A stretch of DNA of 64,000 nucleotides from an uncultured Eubacteriales bacterium (lineage in GTDB: Bacteria; Bacillota; Clostridia; Oscillospirales; CAG-272): contig CAKRQL010000004.1 in the NCBI GenBank assembly GCA_934393265.1, positions 248,001 to 312,000 on the forward strand, in the 5' to 3' direction. The notes below the pieces were generated by a model. It was not told where the DNA came from, made no database searches, and saw only the letters and a list, made by a program, of their open reading frames with translations. Positions 1 through 9,005 of this stretch are shown one piece after another. The position numbers were made by a program, and so were the translations under genes. The stretch's first letter is position 1; every line of letters begins with the position of its first letter.

Positions 1-58
1 TCTACATTTCCTACTTCAAATCCTCAATGAAAGATCAGGTAAAAATACAATAAATTAC

Positions 59-90
59 GCCGCAGCAGGCAGACCATGCCACGCTGCGGC
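59..90 (-). terminator. Probable terminator of spoVT
   Basis: An 8-bp perfect inverted repeat (GCCGCAGC at 59-66, GCTGCGGC at 83-90) lies 22 bases past the spoVT stop. On the minus strand it is followed by a T-rich but interrupted stretch, so termination is plausible rather than certain. The plus side is also T-rich, so it may work in both directions. Confidence 0.5.
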
Positions 91-112
91 ACTTTATTTT
101 AGTTTGCAGCCA

Positions 113-655
113 TCAGTTTCCCGAATATTTAGCAAGAAAAAGCGCGGCAGTCTGTATAAGCTTGATTTCCGCTTCACCGGGCGATATAACCGGACCGTCA
201 TCGCGGCTGCGCCCGCTCATAACACATCCTATAATATCTCCCTCACTTATTATCGGCATAGCGCACCCGACAATACAGCTCCCGCCGTCGATAATCTCCA
301 TCGGCTCATCCCCGCCTGTATAAATCATGCGCGAATCCATAATCTTCTCAATACCGTCGGTAACCCTATGCTCGCTGTATTCTCTCTTTGACGCACCACT
401 CACGGATACAACGGCGTCTCTGTCGGATATGAACACCGGAAAACCGAGAATTTTTGCCAACACCTCCGCATATCCGGATACAAATTCGCCGAGCTCACCG
501 ACAGGCGAATATTTTTTGAATATCACCTCACCGTCCCTGTCGGTATATATTTCAAGCGGATCGCCCTCACGTATACGCATTGTCCGCCTTATTTCCTTTG
601 GTATCACCACCCTGCCGAGGTCGTCAATTCTTCTCACAATTCCGGTAGCTCTCAT
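113..655 (-). CDS. spoVT: Stage V sporulation protein T (AbrB/SpoVT-family regulator)
   Basis: A 180-residue transcription regulator of late forespore genes. Residues 1-50 form the swapped-hairpin AbrB/SpoVT DNA-binding domain, with the diagnostic run RRIDDLGRVVIPKEIRR near the N-terminus. Residues about 55-178 form the GAF-like domain that distinguishes SpoVT from the shorter AbrB and Abh. Length matches the family (about 178). The ATG has a GGAGG ribosome site 7-8 bases upstream. In Bacillus spoVT is transcribed by sigma-G. A GCATA and a CATATAA element occur upstream (about 723-727 and 696-702), but their 20-base spacing is longer than usual, so I do not call that promoter. It stands alone, separated from the upstream gene by a terminator, and marks the organism as a spore former. 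Confidence 0.95.
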   Translation of the reverse strand: MRATGIVRRIDDLGRVVIPKEIRRTMRIREGDPLEIYTDRDGEVIFKKYSPVGELGEFVSGYAEVLAKILGFPVFISDRDAVVSVSGASKREYSEHRVTDGIEKIMDSRMIYTGGDEPMEIIDGGSCIVGCAMPIISEGDIIGCVMSGRSRDDGPVISPGEAEIKLIQTAALFLAKYSGN

Positions 656-765
656 TTATATATTCCTCCGCAAAACGCATTTGATTTTTAACTGTTTATA
701 TGTTTTGCTTTTTTGGTGGAATTATGCAAGCCCGGGATATTTGTAGCTTTCCTCCGCGTTATGAT

Positions 766-811
766 AAAAAGCAGTCGCTTCGCCTGTTAGTAGGTTTTAC
801 GACTGCTTTTT
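766..811 (-). terminator. Bidirectional-looking intrinsic terminator
   Basis: A 12-bp perfect inverted repeat (AAAAAGCAGTCG at 766-777, CGACTGCTTTTT at 800-811) ends in T5 on both strands. It sits between the amidohydrolase stop (840) and spoVT, so it most likely ends the amidohydrolase transcript. Confidence 0.8.
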
Positions 812-839
812 ATATATTACACGGCAATGACACGCAGGA

Positions 840-2120
840 TCACATAAACTTATCAAGCTCGCGATCAACGTTTTTGCGGCGCCTGAATTCCGGCTCGCTT
901 ATAATCTTTCCGCGTGCGACAACCATTCCGACGTCAGAAAGCGCACGGAGATCCTCAAGAGGGTTCTTTTCGGTAACTATCATATCCGCGCACTTCCCGG
1001 GGGTCAGTGATCCGGTTATATCGCCGATACCAGCAAGCTCAGCGCTACGCAAGGTCGCAGTGTATAGCGCAAAGGAATTTGACGCCCCGACATATCTGTG
1101 AAAATAATATACCTCGCGCCAGAAGTTATACTGGGTTATCCACGGGCATCCGACATCGTTTCCGAGAACTATCGGTATATCATTTGCGAGTGCCGCCTTT
1201 GAGCACTCTACAATTCCCTCGAAAACGATATTGCCGTTATATTGCTCAACCTCTGTCGCATTTGTGAGCGAACGGTCAAACATCGCGTACGGTATAGCCG
1301 GGGAAACCGTAGTACAAAGAAACGCACCGGTTTTCTTGAACATATCAATTATGTGTGCGTCCGGCTTTGCTCCGTGCTCTATCGAATCAACACCGTTTTC
1401 AAGCGCTATGCGTACCCCCTCCGGCGATTCAACATGCGCCGCCACCTTGTACCCCATTTCATGTGCCTTGTCACATACGGCGCGCACCATCTCTGCGCTC
1501 ATTTTCACCTCGCCGGGAACGCCGCGCTCCTTTGCGTCGAGTACCCCTCCGGTTATCATGAGCTTGACAATATCGGCGCCGTCGCTTTTCAGCTTATCAA
1601 GGTGACGGAGTGCCTCCTCCGTGCTGTGAGCCGCAATAGCGACAGAGCCTGCCATGTGACCTCCGGGAACGGATATTCCCTCTTCACCGGATATAATACG
1701 CGGTCCGACCCTCTTTCCCGCCGCTATCTCGTCGCGCAGACGTGTGTCAAAGTTGCCGAGCCCGCCTACGGTGCGTATCGTCGTAACTCCGCTCATCAGC
1801 TCTGTTTTTGCAAATCCTGCGACCATGCCGTAAGCAATGGCGCGCGTTATCGGATTTTTCATAATAGTTTTGACAAGCTTTTCGTTATCTCTCTGCTTTT
1901 TCTGCGGTTTCCCGCTGCCTGCGAGATGCACATGCATGTTTATAAGTCCGGGCATGAGATATTCGCCGCCGAGGTTAACCTTGCGGTAGTCGGAGGGCAC
2001 ATCGCCGACCGGAACAATATCTTTTATTATTTCTCCGTCCACAAGAACAGCCATACCGGTTTTAGGCTGCATATCGCGCGTGCCATCAAGAATCACGCCG
2101 TTTACCAATGCGTATTTCAT
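840..2120 (-). CDS. Metal-dependent amidohydrolase (imidazolonepropionase/prolidase-like)
   Basis: A 426-residue amidohydrolase-superfamily TIM barrel. Visible metal ligands are H63 and H65 in the MHVHLAG motif after beta-strand 1, a probable carboxylated lysine K185 in DIVKLMITGG, H228 and H248, and a late aspartate in LGNDVG. The small flanking beta-sandwich (residues 1-55 and about 375-426) is present, with the typical GSLTPGKCADM motif. This pattern fits the subgroup of dipeptidases, imidazolonepropionases and related hydrolases of C-N bonds. The substrate cannot be assigned. No signal peptide is visible, so it is probably cytoplasmic. It is transcribed alone, with a terminator behind it. 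Confidence 0.85.
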   Translation of the reverse strand: MKYALVNGVILDGTRDMQPKTGMAVLVDGEIIKDIVPVGDVPSDYRKVNLGGEYLMPGLINMHVHLAGSGKPQKKQRDNEKLVKTIMKNPITRAIAYGMVAGFAKTELMSGVTTIRTVGGLGNFDTRLRDEIAAGKRVGPRIISGEEGISVPGGHMAGSVAIAAHSTEEALRHLDKLKSDGADIVKLMITGGVLDAKERGVPGEVKMSAEMVRAVCDKAHEMGYKVAAHVESPEGVRIALENGVDSIEHGAKPDAHIIDMFKKTGAFLCTTVSPAIPYAMFDRSLTNATEVEQYNGNIVFEGIVECSKAALANDIPIVLGNDVGCPWITQYNFWREVYYFHRYVGASNSFALYTATLRSAELAGIGDITGSLTPGKCADMIVTEKNPLEDLRALSDVGMVVARGKIISEPEFRRRKNVDRELDKFM

Positions 2121-2196
2121 ATTCCTCCGTTTTACCCGGCAGATATCAGCGGGTACTCAGCATAAATAGTTTTCAAATCAATATGTTTTTTGTTTT

Positions 2197-3312
2197 TCAA
2201 ATATCATGTTCTGCCATGTATTTTTCGGCAAATTCCCGAAGCTCCGGCGTATCTCTGACAATCGTCCCACCGCCGAGCACCACATCGCCGTCATACATGA
2301 CAGCCGCCTGTCCCGGGGTAACCGCCCTCTGTGGCTCTTTGAAGAACGCAATAAGGTGCCCGCGGTACGGCACTATATGCGCCGGCTTGTCCGGCTGCCT
2401 GTAACGGATTTTGATACCGCAGTCAAAAGGAGCCATAGCATCCTCACCGCTTATAATATTTACATCCGAAATACAGGCATACCTGCTATACAGCTCCGAC
2501 TCATCGCCGAGCGTCACGGTATTGTCCTCCGGCGTTACGCAAATAACATATTTTCTGCCCTCAAAGGAAATACCGAGACCTTTTCTCTGCCCCGGAGTAT
2601 ACCGGATTATCCCGTTGTGTCTGCCAAGCACCTTGCCGTCCCGGTTTACGAAATCGCCGGGCTCTGCCCTCTTTCCCGTGTGCAGCTCGATTATACTTGC
2701 GTAATCTCCGTCCGGAACAAAGCATATATCCTGGCTGTCCGGCTTTTCGGCATTTACAAATCCACCCTGTGCGGCTATTGTGCGAACCTCGTCCTTGTGT
2801 AGTCCGCCGAGCGGAAAAACCGTATGCGCAAGCTGATACTGGTTCATTGAATAAAGAACATAGCTCTGATCCTTAGTCGCATCTACAGCGCGAAGAAGTC
2901 GGTATTTTCCGTCCTTAAAATCTATGCGCGCATAGTGCCCGGTAGCTATTTTATCACATCCGAGCACCTCGGCACGGGAAAACAGCTTATCGAATTTCAT
3001 ATATCTGTTACAGTCGATGCAGGGGTTAGGTGTTATTCCCGCAATGTAAGAGGCTATAAATTTGTCAATAACTTTCTTGTGAAAATCGTCCGAAAAGTTA
3101 AAAACAAAATACTCAATTCCGAGCCGTTCGGCAACCGAGCGGGCATCCTCCACATCATCGAGCGAGCAACATGTATGTGACTTTGATATTCCCGCGTCCT
3201 CATTTGAGTAGAGCTTCATAGTACAGCCTATGCATACATTTCCCTCGTCACACAGGAGCTTTGCCGCAACAGAGGAATCAACGCCGCCACTCATAGCGAC
3301 AAGAACCTTCAT
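2197..3312 (-). CDS. mnmA: tRNA-uridine 2-sulfurtransferase MnmA
   Basis: A 371-residue enzyme that puts the 2-thio group on wobble uridine 34 of tRNA-Lys, -Glu and -Gln. The PP-loop SGGVDSS (residues 8-14) activates the uridine with ATP. The catalytic cysteines are in NPCIDC (C98) and SQDICFV (about residue 196), which form the transient disulfide during sulfur transfer. The C-terminal beta-barrel has the usual PGQAAV and GGG-type motifs. Length and motif order are normal. No cysteine desulfurase lies next to it, so the sulfur donor must be encoded elsewhere. Confidence 0.96.
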   Translation of the reverse strand: MKVLVAMSGGVDSSVAAKLLCDEGNVCIGCTMKLYSNEDAGISKSHTCCSLDDVEDARSVAERLGIEYFVFNFSDDFHKKVIDKFIASYIAGITPNPCIDCNRYMKFDKLFSRAEVLGCDKIATGHYARIDFKDGKYRLLRAVDATKDQSYVLYSMNQYQLAHTVFPLGGLHKDEVRTIAAQGGFVNAEKPDSQDICFVPDGDYASIIELHTGKRAEPGDFVNRDGKVLGRHNGIIRYTPGQRKGLGISFEGRKYVICVTPEDNTVTLGDESELYSRYACISDVNIISGEDAMAPFDCGIKIRYRQPDKPAHIVPYRGHLIAFFKEPQRAVTPGQAAVMYDGDVVLGGGTIVRDTPELREFAEKYMAEHDI

Positions 3313-3352
3313 ATATCCCCTCCGGATAAAATTTTCTCATGTACAGAAATAA

Positions 3353-4075
3353 TCATGCGTTACGGTGCAGCTCTTCGTATATATCAATCGCACTGTCAAA
3401 GACTGCATTTGTGTAATCGCATATTTTAGTAAGATAAGCCCCGAGCTTTGATACTGCCCTGGAGTATTGCCGATAGGCTGTTTTGTCAGTCATATGTATG
3501 TCGCTGCCGACAGCGTATACGAGCCCCCGCGATAGCCACGAGCGGACACTGCGACTCATGAATGTCCGCGCGAGCGCGGCGGCGTTGAGCTGTATTTTAG
3601 CACCGAATTGCAGAACTGCCTCTATATTATCTACGGGATATCTCTCCGCATGAGCCAGAACTACATCATAGCCCTTGTCAATAAGTGCACCGACGGTTTC
3701 GGCATATTCATATATAAAGTCGTTAAAAGGCAATTCGATAAGAATTGTTTTTGTACCGAATACAGCGAGCCGGGAAAGCGATGGAAGCTCCTCGAGCCCC
3801 TCGCAGAGCAGCACCTCCGCCCCGAGGCGAATATCCGGCGGCGTAAAATCAAGCTGTCTGAATGTATGGTGAAGAGCGAGGTATGCGTCATTCCGCCGCT
3901 CTATAAAATCATCAAGCGAATGTACATGCGGGTAAAAATGCGAGGTCGCTATTATTCTGTCAACTCCGGCAGCCCTCGCCATAGCAAGCTGAGCATGCGA
4001 GGTAGCCATAGAATCGCTCCCATGGTCGACTCCCGGGAGAATATGCGCATGAAAATCAACAAGTTTGTGAGTCAC
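3353..4075 (-). CDS. CpsB/CapC-type tyrosine-protein phosphatase (PHP domain)
   Basis: A 240-residue PHP-fold phosphoesterase. The metal-binding motif HAHILPGVDHGS starts at H9. Further conserved elements are ATSHFYPH, the GAEVL strand, AHAERY and GSDIH near residue 190. This set is typical of the Gram-positive Mn-dependent phosphotyrosine phosphatases (YwqE/CpsB/Wzb-like) that dephosphorylate the BY-kinase controlling capsule or exopolysaccharide synthesis. No BY-kinase or polysaccharide cluster is adjacent, so the substrate is unknown. A role as a general PHP phosphatase remains possible. Confidence 0.85.
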   Translation of the reverse strand: MTHKLVDFHAHILPGVDHGSDSMATSHAQLAMARAAGVDRIIATSHFYPHVHSLDDFIERRNDAYLALHHTFRQLDFTPPDIRLGAEVLLCEGLEELPSLSRLAVFGTKTILIELPFNDFIYEYAETVGALIDKGYDVVLAHAERYPVDNIEAVLQFGAKIQLNAAALARTFMSRSVRSWLSRGLVYAVGSDIHMTDKTAYRQYSRAVSKLGAYLTKICDYTNAVFDSAIDIYEELHRNA

Positions 4076-4143
4076 ATGTCACCTCCGTTATCTCGTGATG
4101 CCGTATTTTGTTTTTACTGTACCTGCATTCGTAATAAAAGCAA

Positions 4144-4176
4144 AGTGGAGGAGCAGCATACAGCACCTCCTCCACT
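4144..4176 (-). terminator. Hairpin behind the orphan solute-binding protein gene
   Basis: A 10-bp perfect stem (AGTGGAGGAG at 4144-4153, CTCCTCCACT at 4167-4176), followed on the minus strand by TTGCTTTTATT. Position just after the stop at 4206 suits a terminator. The T-tract is imperfect. Confidence 0.6.
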
Positions 4177-4205
4177 ACAATCTAACTTTTTTTATAGCAG
4201 AGGAA

Positions 4206-5291
4206 TTACTGTTCCCCGCCGGTATCTTCGGATTCAACCGGTGCGATATACGCAACGGAATCACGATTCTGCGCCTTTCCGTTCTCCGCCTCGGTTGCCG
4301 TCCAGCCTATATCCTCACAGTAGAGTGCTCTGAAGATGTCGCCGGTGTAGAAAATATTCATGTGGTAAACATTTTCTCCGGAGTCGACTCTTACTACCGA
4401 ACCGTTCTCGTCAAGCTCGTAATTTGTCCCCTTGACGCCGTACTGAAGCATGTTACGGACAGTCTGGTCGGTATTTATGGCATAAATTATCTCCATTGCG
4501 CGATCCGGCTTTGCGCAGCCTGCGGAGATCGCAAATGCGGAAGAAAATGTTTCTTCCACCGTGGCTACGGGGTTGGTAACAACATTGCAGTAGTATCCCT
4601 CGGCCTCGTATCTTGCTATATCAGAATACGCTCCGTTAACATACTTTATGCAATCGGCAACGGTATATCCGTTATTCTCCATATCCCGGCGCAGCTCCGC
4701 TATATCATCCTCTGTTTTGAATCTTCTGACATCGCCGGGCGCATAATTGAGTGCCTGCGAAGCGTTTTTGTCAATCAGCAGAAACTCATAGTGACCGACA
4801 ACATGATTGTTCGGTATACCGAGAAGCTTTCCGTCTGCGCGCGCAGCATCGAGAAGAGATGTGGCGATCTGAGTATTGAGAGTACCATAGGTTTTCCCCT
4901 CAAGATAATTCAGAAGATTTGCGAGCTTTCCGGCGGCTGCGAGCTCATTATAGAGGGAAACGCTGTTGATGAGGAATATATCGGCTCCTGCTTCAGAATC
5001 AAGAGCACTTTTAAGTGCTGTTTCGTACTGATCCTCGGTGTAATAATGGATATTCAGAGTTGTATGGAACTGCGCCGCGGTATACTGTGAAAACATGCGG
5101 TTAACGGTAATCATCGCGTTGCTGACCGTTGCGGCATCGGTAACTATGTACATCTCAAGAGTAACATCCTCAACCTTGGATGGCTTGTATTTATATTTTT
5201 CAAGAAATTCGCCTATATTGTCATTCGCACAACCGACGAGAGTCAGCATCATGAGAGCGACGCACACGGCAAGGCATATTATTTTTTTCAT
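4206..5291 (-). CDS. Orphan extracellular solute-binding lipoprotein
   Basis: A 361-residue secreted protein. The N-terminus is a classical lipoprotein signal: two lysines, a hydrophobic stretch, then the lipobox LVGC with the lipidated cysteine at 21. The rest resembles family-1 extracellular solute-binding proteins: an early strand plus ADIFLINS and, later, CAKPDRAMEIIYAINTD, a helix motif frequent in oligosaccharide-binding lipoproteins. No permease or ATPase genes are adjacent, so it either works with a transporter encoded elsewhere or has a different envelope role. The ligand is unknown. It has its own consensus promoter and a terminator, so it is monocistronic. The start is fixed by the signal peptide. 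Confidence 0.75.
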   Translation of the reverse strand: MKKIICLAVCVALMMLTLVGCANDNIGEFLEKYKYKPSKVEDVTLEMYIVTDAATVSNAMITVNRMFSQYTAAQFHTTLNIHYYTEDQYETALKSALDSEAGADIFLINSVSLYNELAAAGKLANLLNYLEGKTYGTLNTQIATSLLDAARADGKLLGIPNNHVVGHYEFLLIDKNASQALNYAPGDVRRFKTEDDIAELRRDMENNGYTVADCIKYVNGAYSDIARYEAEGYYCNVVTNPVATVEETFSSAFAISAGCAKPDRAMEIIYAINTDQTVRNMLQYGVKGTNYELDENGSVVRVDSGENVYHMNIFYTGDIFRALYCEDIGWTATEAENGKAQNRDSVAYIAPVESEDTGGEQ

Positions 5292-5337
5292 TGCAAAAAA
5301 CGGTGACCTCCGTTATCGGGTTTATTCTTCTTATTTT

Positions 5338-5366
5338 ATTTTACTATATAGAGACGTAAAAGTCAA
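5338..5366 (-). promoter_or_regulatory. Sigma-A promoter of the solute-binding lipoprotein gene
   Basis: Minus strand: -35 TTGACT (5361-5366), 17-bp spacer, -10 TAAAAT (5338-5343). The start codon is 46 bases downstream of the -10. Confidence 0.75.
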
Positions 5367-5447
5367 GAGATTTCGTCCCCTTTGGGTACTCGCGGCATCG
5401 GTTTGTGCTCGATGCACAACTTGTACTCTGTGTTTTTGTGAAAAATG

Positions 5448-6515
5448 TCAGTTTGCAAGGTAGTCCTTAAGCGTTTTTGAGCGTGAGGGGTGACGAAGCT
5501 TACGAAGTGCCTTTGCCTCTATCTGCCTTATTCTCTCGCGCGTTATCTTGAACTGCTTCCCGACCTCCTCAAGCGTGCGGGGTCTGCCGTCGTCGAGACC
5601 GAAGCGGAGTTTTATAACCTGCTCCTCCCGAGGGGTGAGCGTGTGAAGGATATTGCAGAGCTGCTCACGCAAAAGCGAATACGACGCGCTGTCCGACGGA
5701 GCAGGAGAATCGCTATCCTCCACAAAATCGCCGAGGTGGCTGTCCTCCTCCTCGCCTATCGGAGTTTCGAGCGAGACGGGATCCTGCGCGATCTTCATTA
5801 TTTCACGCACCTTTTCCGGCGTCATTCCGAGCCTCTCGGCTATTTCGTCAGTGGTAGGCTCACGCCCGAGCTCCTGAAGAAGCTGACGCGCGGTGCGTGA
5901 CACGCGGTGTATCGTTTCAACCATGTGAACGGGTATACGGATAGTTCTCGCCTGATCTGCGATTGCGCGTGTGATCGCCTGTCTTATCCACCATGTAGCG
6001 TATGTCGAGAATTTATAGCCCTTGCTGTAATCAAACTTTTCGACCGCCTTAATAAGTCCGAGATTGCCCTCCTGTATAAGGTCAAGGAAGTACATCCCCT
6101 TTCCTACATGCCGCTTTGCTATGCTGACCACAAGGCGCAGGTTCGCCTCTATAAGCTCATCCTTTGCCGCCTTGTTGCCGAGGGCTATCTGCTCGGCGAG
6201 GTATGTTTCGCGCTCCGGAGTCAGGAGAGGAATTTTTCCTATATCCTTCAGATACATTCTGACAGGGTCGTCGATAGTAAGTCCTTCCTGACTGAGCATC
6301 TTCTCAATCTTTTCGGGAGAATCATAATTCTCGAGATCCTGCTCAATTTCCTTCAGCGACTCATTGTCAATTGACTCCGGACTTGTCGGCTCCGCATCGG
6401 TCTGCGCTATATCGTAGTCAATATCCTCCAGCGCTTTCATAATATCCGAGCTGACTACCCCGCCCTCTGACTTGTTGTCGAGAATCTCGTTCACATCGAT
6501 TTTGTCACCGTTCAT
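5448..6515 (-). CDS. rpoD: RNA polymerase primary sigma factor (sigma-A)
   Basis: A 355-residue group-1 sigma-70 factor. A short acidic N-terminal region (about 1-75) is followed by region 1.2 (DDPVRMYLKDIG), region 2 with the -10 recognition and melting helix (FSTYATWWIRQAITRAI), region 3, and a region 4.2 helix-turn-helix (EEVGKQFKITRERIRQIEA) that reads the -35 element. Its presence agrees with the many TTGACA/TATAAT promoters in this window. It lies 13 bases downstream of dnaG, giving the conserved dnaG-rpoD pair of Firmicutes. Confidence 0.97.
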   Translation of the reverse strand: MNGDKIDVNEILDNKSEGGVVSSDIMKALEDIDYDIAQTDAEPTSPESIDNESLKEIEQDLENYDSPEKIEKMLSQEGLTIDDPVRMYLKDIGKIPLLTPERETYLAEQIALGNKAAKDELIEANLRLVVSIAKRHVGKGMYFLDLIQEGNLGLIKAVEKFDYSKGYKFSTYATWWIRQAITRAIADQARTIRIPVHMVETIHRVSRTARQLLQELGREPTTDEIAERLGMTPEKVREIMKIAQDPVSLETPIGEEEDSHLGDFVEDSDSPAPSDSASYSLLREQLCNILHTLTPREEQVIKLRFGLDDGRPRTLEEVGKQFKITRERIRQIEAKALRKLRHPSRSKTLKDYLAN

Positions 6516-6528
6516 TTGTCTCTTCCTT

Positions 6529-8298
6529 TCAGTTCAGTTCTTTCCTTTTTTTGTTGAGGAGCTCTTCGAGAGAGCTCATGGTTTCCGGCTGTTCAGCCTT
6601 TTTTGAAACCGCAGAGCGCAATGCGTCGGCGCACTGGAGAAATACGGTCTCGGAATTATCTCCGAGCGTCATTCTCGCAACCTTCATTCCGGTTATTCTG
6701 CCGACCTCCTCAGTGGTAAAATATGCGTCCATGTCGGAATACCTTGTGTCTCCCTCGGAAAATTTGTCCTTAATGTATTCAAATACTCTTTTATTAAAGC
6801 CCGTAAAGAAATCATCGACAGAGAGGAGCCCCTCCGTAAACGTCTTTTTCACATACTCCGGGTAAAGCATCAGGAGCCCGAGCACATGCTCCTCCTTGTT
6901 TGCTATATCCGGTGCCTTGATGTAATCGTTGTTTACTCTGTCCGAGTAGCCCTGCGCCGTGCGTATGGCATTCTGCGACTCCTCGCGCCGTGCTCTGTAT
7001 GACGCGCGCCGCTGCGCCGACTCGACATCCCGCCTTATGCTCTGCGCCTCGACGCCGGTTTTCTCGGCTACGGCTTGTATATATACATCGCGTTCTGCCG
7101 CGGAATATACCGACGAAATAATCTTTACGAGCTCCGCAACTGCATTTATTTTATCCTGCGGGAGGGACAGATCGTACTTTGACAATACGCTGTCCATATT
7201 ATACTCAAATTTGCTTTTTGAGTTTTCAATTACCTTGCGGAATTTATCGGCGCCGTAAGCTTTTATGTATTCGTCCGGGTCCTTTGCGTCGGGTATTTTC
7301 AGAACCGACACCTCAAGACCGACCTCCTCGAGCATTCCCATTGCCCTTTTTGCCGCTTTCTGCCCCGGTTCATCAGAATCATAACATATAACGACCTTCT
7401 TCGTATACTTTGCCATTATCCGTGCCTGTTCGGATGTAATAGCCGTACCGAGAGTAGCAACGGCGTTTGTAAATCCGGCGGCATGTAATGCAATGACATC
7501 CATGTACCCCTCGCAGAGTATCATGCTCTCCGAGCAGGTGAGCCGCGCGAAATTCAGGGCAAAGATATTGCGTGATTTTTTGAAAGCCGGAGTATCGGAT
7601 GAATTGCGGTATTTCGGCTTTGAGTCATCCATGACACGTCCCCCGAATGCAATCACATTACCGGATACATCAATTATCGGGAACATTACACGATTACGGA
7701 ACGTATCATACAGCTTTCCGTTTGAATTTCTGCCTGACAGAAAGCTCTCGACAAGCTCGTCATCTGTGTACCCGCAGCTCTTCATATAGGAAGTAAGCGC
7801 ACTGTAAGAGTCAGGAGCATAACCGAGCCCGAAATGCTTTATCGTTGCAAGCGAGAGCCTGCGCTTGTCCTGAAAATATGAGAGAGCGGCACGCGCGCCC
7901 GGGTCGTCCGAAAAAAGGTGCCCGAAAAACCACTTCGCCGCAACCCTGTTCATCTCGAGGACGCGCGAGCGGTCAACGGCTTTCACGCCCGGTTGCCTGT
8001 CCCGGTCATCGTCCGGTATGGTTATCCCCGCGCGCTTTGCCAAAAATTCAACGGCATCTACGTAATCAAGGTGCTCTATCTGTTTTATAAATGTTATAGC
8101 GTCTCCACCGACACCGCAACCGAAGCAATAAAAACTATTGTCACGCGGATAAACCGTAAATGACGGCGATTTTTCGCTGTGAAACGGGCAGAGCCCTTTC
8201 AGTGTTGAACCGGCGCGTTTCAGTGAAACATATCCGCCGATAAGAGGCTCTATATCAGTGCGCATGAGAATCTCCTCTATCAGCTCGCGCTTTATCAT
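6529..8298 (-). CDS. dnaG: DNA primase
   Basis: A 589-residue replication primase. The CHC2 zinc finger has ligands C37, H40, C58 and C61. The TOPRIM domain carries the acidic motif ILCEGYMDVIAL and a later CYDSDEPG. The C-terminal part binds the helicase. The open frame runs further upstream to 8391, but I place the start at 8298: that ATG follows an AAAGGCGGTGAT ribosome site, the protein then begins with the family-typical IKRELIEEI, and the longer form would overlap yigZ. Co-transcribed with rpoD. Confidence 0.95.
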   Translation of the reverse strand: MIKRELIEEILMRTDIEPLIGGYVSLKRAGSTLKGLCPFHSEKSPSFTVYPRDNSFYCFGCGVGGDAITFIKQIEHLDYVDAVEFLAKRAGITIPDDDRDRQPGVKAVDRSRVLEMNRVAAKWFFGHLFSDDPGARAALSYFQDKRRLSLATIKHFGLGYAPDSYSALTSYMKSCGYTDDELVESFLSGRNSNGKLYDTFRNRVMFPIIDVSGNVIAFGGRVMDDSKPKYRNSSDTPAFKKSRNIFALNFARLTCSESMILCEGYMDVIALHAAGFTNAVATLGTAITSEQARIMAKYTKKVVICYDSDEPGQKAAKRAMGMLEEVGLEVSVLKIPDAKDPDEYIKAYGADKFRKVIENSKSKFEYNMDSVLSKYDLSLPQDKINAVAELVKIISSVYSAAERDVYIQAVAEKTGVEAQSIRRDVESAQRRASYRARREESQNAIRTAQGYSDRVNNDYIKAPDIANKEEHVLGLLMLYPEYVKKTFTEGLLSVDDFFTGFNKRVFEYIKDKFSEGDTRYSDMDAYFTTEEVGRITGMKVARMTLGDNSETVFLQCADALRSAVSKKAEQPETMSSLEELLNKKRKELN

Positions 8299-8349
8299 CA
8301 CATCACCGCCTTTCGCTCCGTTCTGCGTCTTTTCCACTATAATATAACA

Positions 8350-8377
8350 GCGCGGAGAACAAAATACTTCTCCGCGC
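8350..8377 (-). terminator. Strong hairpin between yigZ and dnaG
   Basis: A 10-bp GC-rich perfect stem (GCGCGGAGAA at 8350-8359, TTCTCCGCGC at 8368-8377), 11 bases after the yigZ stop. On the minus strand it is followed by TGTTATATT, a weak T-tract. It may end the hflX-yigZ message or only attenuate it. Confidence 0.45.
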
Positions 8378-8387
8378 AAGAAAAAAA

Positions 8388-9005
8388 TCAATAAGAGTAC
8401 TTTTCTCCCGTAATTTCTGCTATTGCGCGACCACCGGTCAAATCACGCAGACAGGAGAGAAATGAATCTGTAATAGCGGCGTCTGTTTCACCGTCTATAA
8501 GCACGCTGTCAGAGAAGTCGGTATTCTTTATCCGGAGACCGGAGGATGAAAGCAACGCTCCGATTTTCGCATAATCCTGATAAGACACTCTGATACGGAG
8601 AGCCGTGAATATGCGGTACGTTATCACCTCAGCGGCGTGAAGCGCCGATGACGCCGCCTCACTATATGCATGGACAAGTCCGCCGGTGCCGAGGAGCGTC
8701 CCGCCGAAGTATCTGACAACGACAATACACACATCCGTGCATCCGCTTTTTCTTATTGTGTCAAGAACCGGCATGCCGGCAGTCCCCTGCGGCTCCCGGT
8801 CATCGGCATAACGCATGGTCGAGTTTTCCCGGAGAACATAAGCGTAAACATGATGTGTAGCGTCCGGGAACTCTTTTTTTGCGGCGGCAATAAACGAAAG
8901 TGCCTCATCCTCAGTTGTCACATGAGTGCAGAGCCCGTAAAAAACCGACTTTCTGTCCTCAAACCTGCTCCTTGCTGCGCGGAGTACTGTGGTATATTCT
9001 TTCAT
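8388..9005 (-). CDS. yigZ: YigZ/IMPACT family protein
   Basis: A 205-residue protein of the UPF0029/IMPACT family. The N-terminal domain has the family signature DDREPQGTAGMPVL, then VVRYFGGTLLGTGGLVHAY. The C-terminal about 70 residues form the DUF1949 ferredoxin-like domain. Bacterial members are cytoplasmic and have been linked to translation control, but the molecular function is not established. Its start codon overlaps the hflX stop (ATGA), so the two are translationally coupled. Confidence 0.9.
   Translation of the reverse strand: MKEYTTVLRAARSRFEDRKSVFYGLCTHVTTEDEALSFIAAAKKEFPDATHHVYAYVLRENSTMRYADDREPQGTAGMPVLDTIRKSGCTDVCIVVVRYFGGTLLGTGGLVHAYSEAASSALHAAEVITYRIFTALRIRVSYQDYAKIGALLSSSGLRIKNTDFSDSVLIDGETDAAITDSFLSCLRDLTGGRAIAEITGEKYSY

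Noticed and set aside
696..727. Sigma-G-type promoter for spoVT
   Set aside because: GCATA and CATATAA elements are there, but the 20-base spacer is longer than the usual 17-18.
8299..8391. N-terminal extension of dnaG
   Set aside because: It would overlap yigZ and run through a hairpin. The ATG at 8298 has a good ribosome site and family-typical N-terminus.
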